From: Kribbella sp. NBC_00382
GTDB lineage: Bacteria > Actinomycetota > Actinomycetes > Propionibacteriales > Kribbellaceae
Direction: 5' to 3'
DNA length: 64,000 nucleotides
NCBI RefSeq assembly: GCF_036067295.1
Contig: NZ_CP107954.1
Coordinates: forward strand, 868,001 to 932,000
The notes under the pieces were generated by a model, which was not told where the DNA came from, did no database searches, and saw only the letters and a list, made by a program, of their open reading frames with translations. Position numbers and translations under genes: made by a program. Within the stretch, counting starts at the first letter, position 1; each line of letters opens with the position of its first letter. Shown in pieces: positions 51,422 to 60,282 of this stretch.

Positions 51422-52684
51422 ATGGCTACTGCGGTGATGTGGTTTCGGCGGGATCTTCGGCTGTACGACAATCCGGCGCTGCTGGATGCGGTCGCGGCAG
51501 GCGACGGCAGCGTGGTCGGGCTGTTCATGCTCGATCCTTTGTTGTGGGATCAGGCAGGTGGGCCTCGGCGCGAGCATCTGGCGGGATCTTTGCGGAGCTT
51601 GTCCGAGTCGCTCGATGGCCGTTTGATCGTCCGGCGGGGTGATCCGGTCGAGGTGGTGCGCGCGGTGGCGGCCGAGGTCGATGCGGTGAGTGTGCACGTC
51701 TCGGCCGACTACGGACCCTATGGACGCAGGCGCGACAAAGCTGTCGAGGCGACACTTGGCTGCCCGTTGGTCAGTACCGGTTCCCCGTACGCCGTTGCGC
51801 CAGGGCGGGTGTTGACGCAACAAGGGTCGTCGTACCGGGTGTTCACGCCGTACTTCCGCGCCTGGCTCGAACACGGCTGGCGCCAGCCGGTGGACGCGCC
51901 GGCCAACGTCGAGTGGGTGTCCATCGCAGGTGACGAGTTGCCCGCAAGCGATGTCGTTGCCGGGGAAGGGGCCGCGCGCGACCAGTGGGCGGCGTACCTC
52001 GACGAAGTCGCGGAGTACGGGGAGGTGCGCGATCGGCCGGATCTCGATGCGACGTCGCGGATGTCGGTGCCGCTCAAGTACGGGGAGATCCATCCGCGGA
52101 CGATGCTCGCCGACCTTGCGCGGAAGCGGAGTGCGGGCGCCGAGGGGTACCGGCGGGAGCTGGCTTGGCGCGAGTTCTGCGCGGATCTGCTGGCCGGGAA
52201 TCCGGACTCGGCCTGGAAGCCGTTGCGGCCGGAGTTCGACAAGATGCAGTACGACGAACCGGGCGACGCCTTCGATGCCTGGTGCCGTGGGATGACCGGC
52301 TACCCGATCGTCGACGCCGGGATGCGTGAGCTGGCCGAGACCGGCTTCATGCACAACCGGGTGCGGATGGTGGTGGCGTCGTTCCTGGTCAAGGACCTTC
52401 ATGTGCACTGGAAGTTCGGGGCGCGCTGGTTCATGCAGCACCTGGTCGACGGCGACCTCGCGTCGAACTCGCTGAACTGGCAATGGGTGGCCGGCTGCGG
52501 CGCCGACGCCTCGCCGTACTTCCGGGTCTTCAACCCGTCGACACAGGCGAAGAAGTTCGATCCGGACGGCGAGTACCAGCGCCGCTGGATCCCTGAGCTC
52601 GGCACGCCGGACTATCCCGAGCCGATCGTCGACCATGCCGAGGCCCGGCTCGAGGCGCTCCGGCGGTACGACGCGATCCGCTGA
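51422..52684 (+). CDS. phrB: Deoxyribodipyrimidine photolyase (class I)
   Basis: 420 residues: WFRRDLRLYDNPAL antenna-domain start, FAD-domain motifs TSRMSVPLKYGEIHPRTM, LAWREFCADLLAG, GMTGYPIVDAGMRELAETGF, RMVVASFLVKDLHVHW, and the signature LASNSLNWQWVAGCGADASP. It repairs cyclobutane pyrimidine dimers with blue light. The Trp electron-transfer chain appears intact. ATG 51422 sits 9 nt after GCAAGGAT; divergent from ideR. Cryptochrome is less likely given the length and motif set. Confidence 0.93.
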   Translation: MATAVMWFRRDLRLYDNPALLDAVAAGDGSVVGLFMLDPLLWDQAGGPRREHLAGSLRSLSESLDGRLIVRRGDPVEVVRAVAAEVDAVSVHVSADYGPYGRRRDKAVEATLGCPLVSTGSPYAVAPGRVLTQQGSSYRVFTPYFRAWLEHGWRQPVDAPANVEWVSIAGDELPASDVVAGEGAARDQWAAYLDEVAEYGEVRDRPDLDATSRMSVPLKYGEIHPRTMLADLARKRSAGAEGYRRELAWREFCADLLAGNPDSAWKPLRPEFDKMQYDEPGDAFDAWCRGMTGYPIVDAGMRELAETGFMHNRVRMVVASFLVKDLHVHWKFGARWFMQHLVDGDLASNSLNWQWVAGCGADASPYFRVFNPSTQAKKFDPDGEYQRRWIPELGTPDYPEPIVDHAEARLEALRRYDAIR

Positions 52685-52687
52685 CTC

Positions 52688-52728
52688 TTGACGACCTCAC
52701 TCATCTGAGTATTGTACTAGTTAACTAG
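52688..52728 (+). promoter_or_regulatory. Promoter and perfect palindrome of second YtrA-ABC operon
   Basis: TTGACG (52688-52693), 16-bp spacer, TATTGT (52710-52715), followed directly by the 12-bp perfect palindrome CTAGTTAACTAG (52717-52728). The palindrome covers the expected transcription start, as for an autorepressor. Confidence 0.7.
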
Positions 52729-52744
52729 ATGAATGGGGTTGAAG

Positions 52745-53137
52745 ATGATCGAGTTCCATCTGGACGGCCGCTCGGGGGTGTCGCCGTACCAGCAGATCGT
52801 TCAGCAGGTGAAGAACGGGCTGCGGCTGGGGCTGTTGCGGGAGGGGGATCAGCTGCCGACGGTGAAGGACGTCGTCGGGCAACTGGCGATCAACCCGAAC
52901 ACGGTGCTGAAGGCGTACCGCGAACTGGAGCACGAGGATCTGGTCGCCGCCCGGCCGGGGCGCGGCACCTTCGTGACCCGGACGCTGACCGATCACAGCC
53001 TGGCCGCGCACGCCCCGCTCCGCCGGGACCTGCAGCAATGGTTGCTGAAGGCCCGTAAAGCGGGTCTGGACGACGACAGTATCGAGGCGTTGTTCGCCAC
53101 TACCTTTCGGTCCGGCGCTCAGGAGGAAATAGCATGA
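52745..53137 (+). CDS. GntR-family regulator, YtrA subfamily
   Basis: 130 residues from ATG 52745 (in-frame ATG-less upstream codons from 52733 also open). Winged helix PYQQIVQQVKNGLRLGLLRE, LPTVKDVVGQLAINPNTVLK, DLVAARPGRGTFVTRTL, and a short C-terminal dimerisation tail. Heads a coupled ABC operon (ATGA overlap at 53134) and sits just downstream of a perfect CTAGTTAACTAG palindrome, its probable operator. Confidence 0.92.
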   Translation: MIEFHLDGRSGVSPYQQIVQQVKNGLRLGLLREGDQLPTVKDVVGQLAINPNTVLKAYRELEHEDLVAARPGRGTFVTRTLTDHSLAAHAPLRRDLQQWLLKARKAGLDDDSIEALFATTFRSGAQEEIA

Positions 53138-54036
53138 GCGCCGCCTCTCAGACAGCACTGCAGGCCCATGGCCTGGGCAAGAAGTACGGCCGCAAAGCCG
53201 CGTTGACCGACTGCACGCTCGACATTCCGGCCGGCCGCGTGGTCGGCCTGGTCGGGCCCAACGGCGCCGGCAAGAGCACGCTGCTCAACCTCGCGGTCGG
53301 CATGCTGACCCCGACGACCGGCTCGATCGAGGTGCTCGGCAACCCCGCGGGCAGCACCCAGAAGGAGAAGATCGGGTTCGTCGCGCAGGACACCCCGACG
53401 TACGCGCGGTTGAGTATCGCCGACCACCTCAAGCTCGGCGCACGACTCAACCCGGGCTGGGACGAGTCGATCGCCAACGGCCGGATCGAGCGGCTCGGGC
53501 TCGACCCGAAGCAGCGGGCCGGCAGGCTGTCCGGTGGTCAGCGCGCGCAGCTCGCCCTGACCCTCGGCGTGGCCAAGCGCCCCGAGTTGCTGATCCTCGA
53601 CGAGCCCGTCGCGGCACTCGATCCGCTGGCCCGGCGGGAGTTCCTGCAGGACCTGATGGAGGCCGTCGCCGAGCAGGAGCTGAGCGTCGTACTGTCCTCG
53701 CACCTGGTCTCCGATGTCGAGCGGTCCTGCGACTACCTCGTCGTACTGGTCGATTCGCGCGTCCAGGTCAGCGGCGAGATCGACACCCTGCTCGCCACCC
53801 ACTACCGCCTGGTCGGACCGCGCCGCGACGAGAAGTCGTTGCCCAGCGACCAGCACCTGATCTCCGCGAGCCACACCGATCGCCAGTCGACCTTCCTGAT
53901 CCGGACCGACGAGCACATCCTCGACCCGGCCTGGACGGTCACCCAGCTCACCCTCGAAGACCTCGTCCTGGCCTACATGGGCCGCTCCCGCCCGTCCCGG
54001 CACAATGACCGGCCCGTACTGGAGGTGCAGCGATGA
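53134..54036 (+). CDS. ABC transporter ATPase (YtrB-like)
   Basis: 300 residues: Walker A GPNGAGKST, Q-loop FVAQDTPTYA, signature LSGGQRAQL, Walker B LLILDEPVAALDPL, H-loop VVLSSHLVSDVERS. A C-terminal extension of about 80 residues (LVGPRRDEKSLPSDQHLIS) is typical of bacitracin/YtrB-type ATPases. Works with the permease that overlaps its stop (ATGA at 54033). Role likely efflux or envelope-stress response; substrate unknown. Confidence 0.93.
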   Translation: MSAASQTALQAHGLGKKYGRKAALTDCTLDIPAGRVVGLVGPNGAGKSTLLNLAVGMLTPTTGSIEVLGNPAGSTQKEKIGFVAQDTPTYARLSIADHLKLGARLNPGWDESIANGRIERLGLDPKQRAGRLSGGQRAQLALTLGVAKRPELLILDEPVAALDPLARREFLQDLMEAVAEQELSVVLSSHLVSDVERSCDYLVVLVDSRVQVSGEIDTLLATHYRLVGPRRDEKSLPSDQHLISASHTDRQSTFLIRTDEHILDPAWTVTQLTLEDLVLAYMGRSRPSRHNDRPVLEVQR

Positions 54037-55079
54037 TCTGGCTCACCTGGCGGCAGTTCCGCGTGCAGGCACTGGTGATCGCCGCGGCCGTCGCCATCAT
54101 CGTCGTCTTCCTCGCCGCCACCGGCCCCGGACTGCTGCACGACTACACGCTCCAGCACGAAAGCTTCCTCGACCGGATCCGCTTCGACCGGATCAACCAG
54201 TACCTGTACTACGGCGGCCAGGTCGCCGTGTACGCCGCTCCCCCGATCATCGGAGCCTTCTGGGGTGCTCCCCTGATCGCCCGTGAGCTGGAGGCAGGCA
54301 CCCACCGGCTGGTCTGGAACCAGAGCATCAGCCGGGTGCGCTGGCTGGCCGTCAAACTCGCGATCACCGGGCTGGGCGCGATGGCGGTGACCGGGCTGCT
54401 CAGCCTCGCGGTGACCTGGTGGGCCGACCCGATCGACGACGCGATCGACGGCGGGCAGACCGCCGGCCCGTACAACATTCCCCGGCTGCTCCCGGCCGTG
54501 TTCGGCTCCCGAGGGGTGGTGCCGATCGGCTATGCGGCCTTCGCCTTCGCGCTCGGGGTGACCATCGGGCTGGTCACCCGGCGCAGCATCGTCGCGATCG
54601 CACTCACCCTGGCGGCCGTGGTCGCGGTGGAGGTGTTGTCGCCGATGCTGCTGCGGCCGCATCTGATGACACCGATCGAGTCCACCATCATCGTCACGAC
54701 CGAGAACATGCGCGGCCTCCAACTCTCCGGCCCCGAAGACGATGCCGAGGTCATGCGGATCGAGGCGAAGCTCCCCGGCGAAGGCTTCTGGAAGATCTCC
54801 GAGCACACGGTGAACTCGGCCGGTGTGGTTCAGAAGACCCTGCCGAAGTACATCGCTGCCTGCGGTCCGCCACCCCCGAACGTGGAGGAGACCACGCCCC
54901 GGCCGCCGATGAGCAGCTGCTTCCAGCGGCTCGCCGACGAGGGCTACCGGCAAGAGATCAAGTACTTCCCGGCCAACAGCTTCTGGTCACTGCAATGGCG
55001 CGAGGCCGGCGTCTTCCTCTTCCTGGCCGCGGCCCTGACCGGCTTCTGCTTCTGGCGGATCAAGCGCGACCTGTCCTGA
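54033..55079 (+). CDS. ABC transporter permease with large extracytoplasmic loop
   Basis: 348 residues, about six transmembrane helices (ALVIAAAVAIIVVFLAATGP; GLGAMAVTGLLSLAVTWWAD; GYAAFAFALGVTIGLVTRRS; IVAIALTLAAVVAVEVLSPM; EAGVFLFLAAALTGFCF at the C-terminus) with a hydrophilic loop of roughly 100 residues before the last helix (FWKISEHTVNSAGVVQKTLP). Completes the GntR-ATPase-permease module. Its last 20 bp overlap the convergent APC gene. Confidence 0.88.
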   Translation: MIWLTWRQFRVQALVIAAAVAIIVVFLAATGPGLLHDYTLQHESFLDRIRFDRINQYLYYGGQVAVYAAPPIIGAFWGAPLIARELEAGTHRLVWNQSISRVRWLAVKLAITGLGAMAVTGLLSLAVTWWADPIDDAIDGGQTAGPYNIPRLLPAVFGSRGVVPIGYAAFAFALGVTIGLVTRRSIVAIALTLAAVVAVEVLSPMLLRPHLMTPIESTIIVTTENMRGLQLSGPEDDAEVMRIEAKLPGEGFWKISEHTVNSAGVVQKTLPKYIAACGPPPPNVEETTPRPPMSSCFQRLADEGYRQEIKYFPANSFWSLQWREAGVFLFLAAALTGFCFWRIKRDLS

Positions 55080-56319
55080 GCCTGACCCACCGGGCGAGCA
55101 GGGCCAGCACCAGCAGCACGACGCATGTGACGGCCGAGGTCAGCGGCAGGGTGACCGCGAGGACGATGCATCCCAGCAGTCCAAGGATGTTGAGGACTCG
55201 CGGCCACCGCCGCTCCCCGGCCGGTTGCGTGTACGCAGATGCGTTGGCGATCGCGTAGTACAGCAGGACCCCGAAGGACGAGAAGCCGATCACGCCGCGG
55301 AGGTCAGTCGTCAGCACTAGGACGCCGACCACCGCAGCCAGCGCGATCTCCGCGTGATGCGGCACCTGGAACCGTGGGTGCACCGCGGCCAGCCAGGTCG
55401 GCAGATCTTTGGTCCTGGCCATCGCGAGCGTGGTGCGACCGATACCGGCGATCAGCGCCAGCAGCGCACCGAGGCTCGCGAGCGCGGCACCCACTCTGAC
55501 CACCGGCTGCGCCCACGCGGCACCAACCGCCTGTACTGCGGTCGAAAGCGGAGCAGAAGCCGAGGCGATCCGGTCGGGGCCAAGCGCCAGCAGCAAGCTG
55601 ATGCCGATCACCAAGTAGATGCCTACGGCAATGAACAGCGCGATCAGGATGGCTCGCGGGATGGTGCGCGCGGGGTCGCGGACCTCTTCGCCCATGGTCG
55701 CGATCCGGGCGTAGCCGGCGAAAGCGAAGAAGAGCAGTCCGGCGGCCTGCAGGACGCCGTACGGGCTGGTGTCCGTGGTCCAGCTGGTGACGTGGTCCGC
55801 CGAGAGCAGCAGGACTACGACGACGGCGAGAACCACCAACGTGCAGGCGACGAGGATGCGGGTGAGAGCCGCGGTCCTGGTGACGCCGCGATAGTTGACG
55901 GCGGCCAGCACGAGCACGGCGGCCAACGCAACCAGTCGCCGCACCCACTCATGACCCGGTACTACGTACGTCGCGAAGGTGAGCGCCATCGCGGCACAGG
56001 ACGCCGTCTTCCCGAGAACGAACGCACAACCGGCCGTGTATCCCCACCATGGGCCGAGGCGCTCGCGACCGTACGCGTAAGTGCCACCCGATACGGGGTA
56101 GACCGCGGCGAGCTGGGCCGACGCCGCCGCATTGCAATAGGCGACGAAGGCCGCGATCACCAACGAGACGAGCAGCAGTGCACCCGCTGCCTCCGCAGCC
56201 GGAGCCCAGACTGCGAAGACGCCGGCCCCGACCATCGACCCGAGCCCGATCACCGCCGCGTCCCCAACCCCCAGCCGACGCGCGAGAGCCGGTCGGGGGC
56301 CGTCGGCATTCTCAGTCAC
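55060..56319 (-). CDS. APC-family amino acid permease
   Basis: 419 residues from GTG 56319, 12 predicted helices. APC signatures: VGDAAVIGLGSMVGAGVFAV (helix 1 with the GxG kink), YPVSGGTYAYGRERLGPWWG, FFAFAGYARIATMGEEVRDP (helix 6 region), RTTLAMARTKDLPTWLAAVH. Imports amino acids by proton symport, substrate not predictable. On the same strand as the amino-sugar operon but separated by a 46-bp gap from it, so possibly independent. Confidence 0.92.
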   Translation of the reverse strand: MTENADGPRPALARRLGVGDAAVIGLGSMVGAGVFAVWAPAAEAAGALLLVSLVIAAFVAYCNAAASAQLAAVYPVSGGTYAYGRERLGPWWGYTAGCAFVLGKTASCAAMALTFATYVVPGHEWVRRLVALAAVLVLAAVNYRGVTRTAALTRILVACTLVVLAVVVVLLLSADHVTSWTTDTSPYGVLQAAGLLFFAFAGYARIATMGEEVRDPARTIPRAILIALFIAVGIYLVIGISLLLALGPDRIASASAPLSTAVQAVGAAWAQPVVRVGAALASLGALLALIAGIGRTTLAMARTKDLPTWLAAVHPRFQVPHHAEIALAAVVGVLVLTTDLRGVIGFSSFGVLLYYAIANASAYTQPAGERRWPRVLNILGLLGCIVLAVTLPLTSAVTCVVLLVLALLARWVRLRTGRA

Positions 56320-56365
56320 CGGCGGCCATCGCTACGGCAATCTTCTGCTCGGCGTCGGCCACCCT

Positions 56366-57202
56366 CTAGACGGCCTTGAGCAGCGCGAGCAGGCGGGCGA
56401 CCTCGGTGGCGACCGCGGTACGGGCGGGGCCGAGGTACTTGCGGGTGTCGACCAGGTTCGGCTGGTCGGCGAGGACCTGACGCACGGTGGCGGTGAAGAC
56501 GTTGTTGAGGTGGGTGGCGATGTTGACCTTGGTCATGCCGGCCTCGACGGCGCGGGTCAGGTCGGCGTCCGCGACACCCGAGGAACCGTGCAGAACAAGG
56601 GGAACCGGTACTGCGGCGCGCAGCGCGGCGATCAGCTCGAAGTCGAGTTCGGCCGTCCGCTCGGTCATCGCGTGGGACGAACCGACCGCGACGGCCAGCG
56701 CGTCGACCCCGGTGGCCTCGGCGAAGGCCAGGGCCTCCTCCGGCTTGGTCCGGGCTCCGGGGGCGTGCACACCGTCCTTGCCACCGACTTCGCCGATCTC
56801 GGCCTCGACGAAAACGCCGTGGTCGTGGCAAAAGTTCGTCACCTCGGTGGTGGCCGCTACGTTGTCGGCGTAGTCGAGCTTCGACGCGTCGTACATCACC
56901 GAAGTGAAGCCGAGCGAGACCGCCTCGGTGACCAGGTCGCGGTCCATCGCGTGGTCGAGGTGCACGACGACCGGCACCGTCGCAGCGGCCGCTGCGGCCA
57001 ACGTGGCAACGCCGATCGGCTTGAGCGAGCCGTGGTACTTCACCGCATTCTCGCTGATCTGCAGGATGACGGGCGCGCCGAGCTGCTCGGCCCCGGCGAT
57101 CAGTGCGGTCGCGTGCTCCAGCTGGATCACGTTGAACGCGCCGACCCCACGACCGTCCTTGGCGGCACCCAGCACAACCTCGGCCCCGGATACGAGCGGC
57201 AT
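56366..57202 (-). CDS. Class II fructose/tagatose-bisphosphate aldolase
   Basis: 278 residues from ATG 57202, with AAGGGAG upstream. Class II aldolase zinc ligands: VVVHLDHAMDRDLVTEAVSL (His and acidic residue), EAEIGEVGGKDGVHAPGART, VPLVLHGSSGVADADL and a C-terminal NIATHLNNVFTATVR. Closest in pattern to KbaY/GatY/FbaA. In an operon with a PfkB kinase, NagA and a ROK kinase, a tagatose-1,6-bisphosphate or fructose-1,6-bisphosphate substrate fits; sequence alone does not choose. Confidence 0.88.
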   Translation of the reverse strand: MPLVSGAEVVLGAAKDGRGVGAFNVIQLEHATALIAGAEQLGAPVILQISENAVKYHGSLKPIGVATLAAAAAATVPVVVHLDHAMDRDLVTEAVSLGFTSVMYDASKLDYADNVAATTEVTNFCHDHGVFVEAEIGEVGGKDGVHAPGARTKPEEALAFAEATGVDALAVAVGSSHAMTERTAELDFELIAALRAAVPVPLVLHGSSGVADADLTRAVEAGMTKVNIATHLNNVFTATVRQVLADQPNLVDTRKYLGPARTAVATEVARLLALLKAV

Positions 57203-57218
57203 GACGAACTCCCTTGTT

Positions 57219-58139
57219 CTAAAGCGTTTGTACGACGACCTGCGGCTGCCACCGTCGGTACGCCTCGAGATCGATGTCCCCGGCAACGGGGGTCAGCACG
57301 GCAGCCGCAGATGCCGCGACGGCCGACTTGAGCACGACCGGCCAGTCGGGCTCGGGTGATCCCGCAACGGCGGCCGCGACGACCGCAGTACAGGCATCTC
57401 CGGCGCCGGTCGGGTTGCCCGCGACTCTTTCTACGGGCAGAGCACGCCAGGCTCCTTGCTTGCTAGCAGCAACCATCCCGCGTGCGCCGTCCGTGATCAC
57501 CGCTGCGGTCGCGCCGAGGGCAACCAGTTGCCGGGCGCCCTCTTCGACGCTGAGGTCCCCCAGTGCTTCGCGAAGCTCGGCGGCGTTCGAGCGAACCACC
57601 GCACCAGCCTTCGCGGCCGCCACCAAGGCATCCCCACCGACGTCGATCACCGACAGCACATCGTGATGCCGCGCGCGAACGGCCAGCTCCGCATAGGCGT
57701 CAGCGGGCAGACCGGGCGGCAGACTCCCGGAGCACGCGAGCACGTCGAGTCTCGCCCACGGCATCCGGTCATGGAAGGCGCGCCACTCGTCCTCGGAGAC
57801 CGAAGGCCCGGCCTCGTTGAAGATCGTCGCGTCGCCGTCGACACCGTTGACGATGGCAACGGTTCGCCGGGTCTCGCCGCGGATCGGGGTGAGCAAGGCG
57901 GTCAGCCCGGCGTCGAAGAGCTCCTCGGCGACGATCTCGCCGGTCAGCCCGCCGACGAACCCGAGCGCCAGCACCTGATGCCCCAGCGTGGCGGCCACCC
58001 GGGCGACGTTGACGCCCTTGCCGCCGGCCCGCTGCTGCGGGGCGTTGACGCGGTGGCTCCCACCGACGACGAGTTCGTCGACGCCGTACGTGACATCCAG
58101 CGCCAGATTGAGGGTGACGGTCCCGATCAGTCCAGCCAC
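57219..58139 (-). CDS. PfkB-family sugar phosphate kinase (1-phosphofructokinase/tagatose-6-phosphate kinase type)
   Basis: 306 residues from GTG 58139. PfkB motifs: IGTVTLNLALDVTYGVDELV, QRAGGKGVNVARVAATLGHQ (GGKGVN), and the catalytic NPTGAGDACTAVVAAA (GAGD). LacC/FruK-like spacing. It phosphorylates fructose-1-P or tagatose-6-P. Its start overlaps the NagA stop by 13 bp, and 16 bp separate its stop from the aldolase ATG, so kinase and aldolase likely act in sequence. Confidence 0.9.
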   Translation of the reverse strand: MAGLIGTVTLNLALDVTYGVDELVVGGSHRVNAPQQRAGGKGVNVARVAATLGHQVLALGFVGGLTGEIVAEELFDAGLTALLTPIRGETRRTVAIVNGVDGDATIFNEAGPSVSEDEWRAFHDRMPWARLDVLACSGSLPPGLPADAYAELAVRARHHDVLSVIDVGGDALVAAAKAGAVVRSNAAELREALGDLSVEEGARQLVALGATAAVITDGARGMVAASKQGAWRALPVERVAGNPTGAGDACTAVVAAAVAGSPEPDWPVVLKSAVAASAAAVLTPVAGDIDLEAYRRWQPQVVVQTL

Positions 58140-59257
58140 GAACCGGCCCGCATCACCTTCTGGACCTGGTAGTCCTCGTCCAGCAGCACCAGGTCGGCCC
58201 GCTTGCCGGTCTCGATCCCACCGGCGGTGTACCAACCGAACGCCGCAGCCGGGGTCGTCGACGCCATCCGCGACGCGTCGACCAGGGATACTCCGGCCTT
58301 GACGGCGTTGCGGTAGGCAACGTCCATCGTCAGGGTGCTGCCCGCGATCGAATGGGTGCCGTGGGCAAGCGTCGCCAGCCCGTCCTTCACGTCGACTTCA
58401 AGACTGCCCAGCATGTACCGCCCGTTGGGCATCCCGGTCGCGACCATCGCGTCCGTGATCAACGCGATCCGGTCGACGCCGGCCGCGGCGAGCGCGACCC
58501 GGACCACCTGCGGGTCCAGATGCATCCCGTCGTTGATCACCTCGAGCAGCAGCCGCGGATCGTTCAGGGCGGCACCGACCGGACCCGGGTCGCGGTGATG
58601 GAACGGCCGCATCCCGTTGAACAAGTGCGTCGCCACGGTCGCACCGGCGTCAGCACCCGCGATCATCTGCTCGTACGTCGCATCCGTGTGCCCGAGCGCC
58701 GCGACCTTGCCCGCGTCGACGACCTGGCGGATCGCATCCAGCCCACTCGGCAACTCCGGCGCGATCGTCACCATCGCCACCGCATCGCTGAGCACCTTGG
58801 CCACGTCGCCCTCGACCGGATCGCGCAGCAGCGTCGGCTCGTGAGCTCCACAGCGCGCGGCCGACAGGAACGGCCCTTCCAGGTGCACGCCTGCGATCAC
58901 GCCGTCGGTGACCAGGTCCGCCAGGCAAGCCGTCTGCGAGACGAGGTCGTCGAGCGGCGCAGTGACCAGGCTGGCCATCGTCGTGGTGGTGCCGTGCTTG
59001 GCGTGGAAGGCCGCGACCTTGCGGGCCTCCTCGGGATCGGTGGTCGAGTACGTCGACCCGCCGCCGCCATGCGTGTGGATGTCGACGAACCCCGGGACGA
59101 CGGTCGCCTCGCCGAGGTCCTCCGGCCGCTGACCGTCGGCCGGCATCCCGTCGGAGCGCCGCCCGTAGGCGAGGATGTCGCCGTCGGCCACCTGCAGCCA
59201 GGCATTCTCGAGGACCTCGTCCGGGGTGACGAGCCGCGCCACCCGATACGTCGTCAT
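58127..59257 (-). CDS. nagA: N-acetylglucosamine-6-phosphate deacetylase
   Basis: 376 residues from ATG 59257. Amidohydrolase metal motif GFVDIHTHGGGG (residues 54-65), GVHLEGPFLSAARCGAHEPT, LGHTDATYEQMIAGADAGAT (catalytic metal and His), THLFNGMRPFHHRDPGPVGA, and the catalytic Asp in ALITDAMVATG. It removes acetyl from GlcNAc-6-P or GalNAc-6-P. Coupled to the ROK kinase by ATGA, consistent with phosphorylation then deacetylation. No glucosamine-6-phosphate deaminase or AgaS-like gene is in the window. Confidence 0.93.
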   Translation of the reverse strand: MTTYRVARLVTPDEVLENAWLQVADGDILAYGRRSDGMPADGQRPEDLGEATVVPGFVDIHTHGGGGSTYSTTDPEEARKVAAFHAKHGTTTTMASLVTAPLDDLVSQTACLADLVTDGVIAGVHLEGPFLSAARCGAHEPTLLRDPVEGDVAKVLSDAVAMVTIAPELPSGLDAIRQVVDAGKVAALGHTDATYEQMIAGADAGATVATHLFNGMRPFHHRDPGPVGAALNDPRLLLEVINDGMHLDPQVVRVALAAAGVDRIALITDAMVATGMPNGRYMLGSLEVDVKDGLATLAHGTHSIAGSTLTMDVAYRNAVKAGVSLVDASRMASTTPAAAFGWYTAGGIETGKRADLVLLDEDYQVQKVMRAGSWLD

Positions 59258-60207
59258 ACCGTCTCTTCTCCGCTCTCGTCGGGAGCCACCCGGTCCCAAG
59301 CCATCCACGCCGCACCGAGCATGCCGGCCTCTTCACCCAGTACCGCGGCCACGATCTCCGGCTCGCGCTGGAACGTCAGTCGTGCGTGAACACCTTCTCG
59401 CAGCGGCGCGAGCAACGTCTCCCCCGCGCCGACCAGGCCGCCACCGATCGCGATCCGGGTCGGCGCGACCAGCGTCGTGTACATGACCAGTGCGTCGGTC
59501 AACGCGGCGAGCGCCTCACGCCAGACGACCGCGGCATCGGCGTCGCCTTGCGCCAGCAACTCGATCACCTCGCGCGCTCCGTCGACCACCCGGCCGGTCC
59601 GTACGGCGTAGCGACGGGCCAGCGCGGCAGCGGAGGCGATCGTCTCCAAGCAGCCCCACTGTCCGCAGGCGCATTGCTCGGCGGCCGAGCCGTGGACGAA
59701 CCGGGTGTGGCCTAGCTCCCCGGCGTACCCGTCGCCGCTGACCAGCGATCCGTCGACCACCATCGCGGCCGCGATCCCGGTACCGAGCGGGAGGAACAGC
59801 GAGTTCGTCGTACCGGTGAGTGCTCCCTGGCGTAGCTCCGCGTAGCCGCCGGCGCGCACGTCGTGAGCGAGCAGGACCTGCTGGTCGAGCCCGATCGCGG
59901 CCTGCAGCTCGGCGAGCACCGGCGTGTCCGACCAGGCGAGGTTCTCCGCGCTGACCGTGCCCTTGGCGGCGTTGATGATGCCCGGTACGACCACCCCGAC
60001 CGCGCGCACCCGGTGACCGTCGGCGGTGGCCTTCTGGGCCATCTCGACGACGGTCTCGAGCAGCGCGCTGAGCACTGCATGGCCCCCGGCCTCGCGCGGA
60101 GTAGGCCTGGTCTCCCGGTGCAGCACGGCACCGTCGGCGGCGACCAGGCCGCATTTCATCCGGGTTCCACCGAGATCGACGGCAACCACGACTTCACAGG
60201 GGTCCAC
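59254..60207 (-). CDS. ROK-family sugar kinase
   Basis: 317 residues from GTG 60207: ATP-binding DLGGTRMKCGLV near 11-22, sugar-site EHGAT equivalent GELGHTRFVHG, zinc motif CACGQWGCLETIASAAAL. ROK kinases phosphorylate glucose or N-acetyl amino sugars; the adjacent deacetylase favours N-acetylglucosamine or N-acetylgalactosamine. First gene of the amino-sugar operon. The promoter lies in the 75 bp above. Confidence 0.92.
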   Translation of the reverse strand: MDPCEVVVAVDLGGTRMKCGLVAADGAVLHRETRPTPREAGGHAVLSALLETVVEMAQKATADGHRVRAVGVVVPGIINAAKGTVSAENLAWSDTPVLAELQAAIGLDQQVLLAHDVRAGGYAELRQGALTGTTNSLFLPLGTGIAAAMVVDGSLVSGDGYAGELGHTRFVHGSAAEQCACGQWGCLETIASAAALARRYAVRTGRVVDGAREVIELLAQGDADAAVVWREALAALTDALVMYTTLVAPTRIAIGGGLVGAGETLLAPLREGVHARLTFQREPEIVAAVLGEEAGMLGAAWMAWDRVAPDESGEETV

Positions 60208-60282
60208 GGAGCGCCATTATGCAGCGTTACCTGCCGGTTCGAACATCCGTGAGCATTTTCTGGACACTCCCGGCGAGATCGT

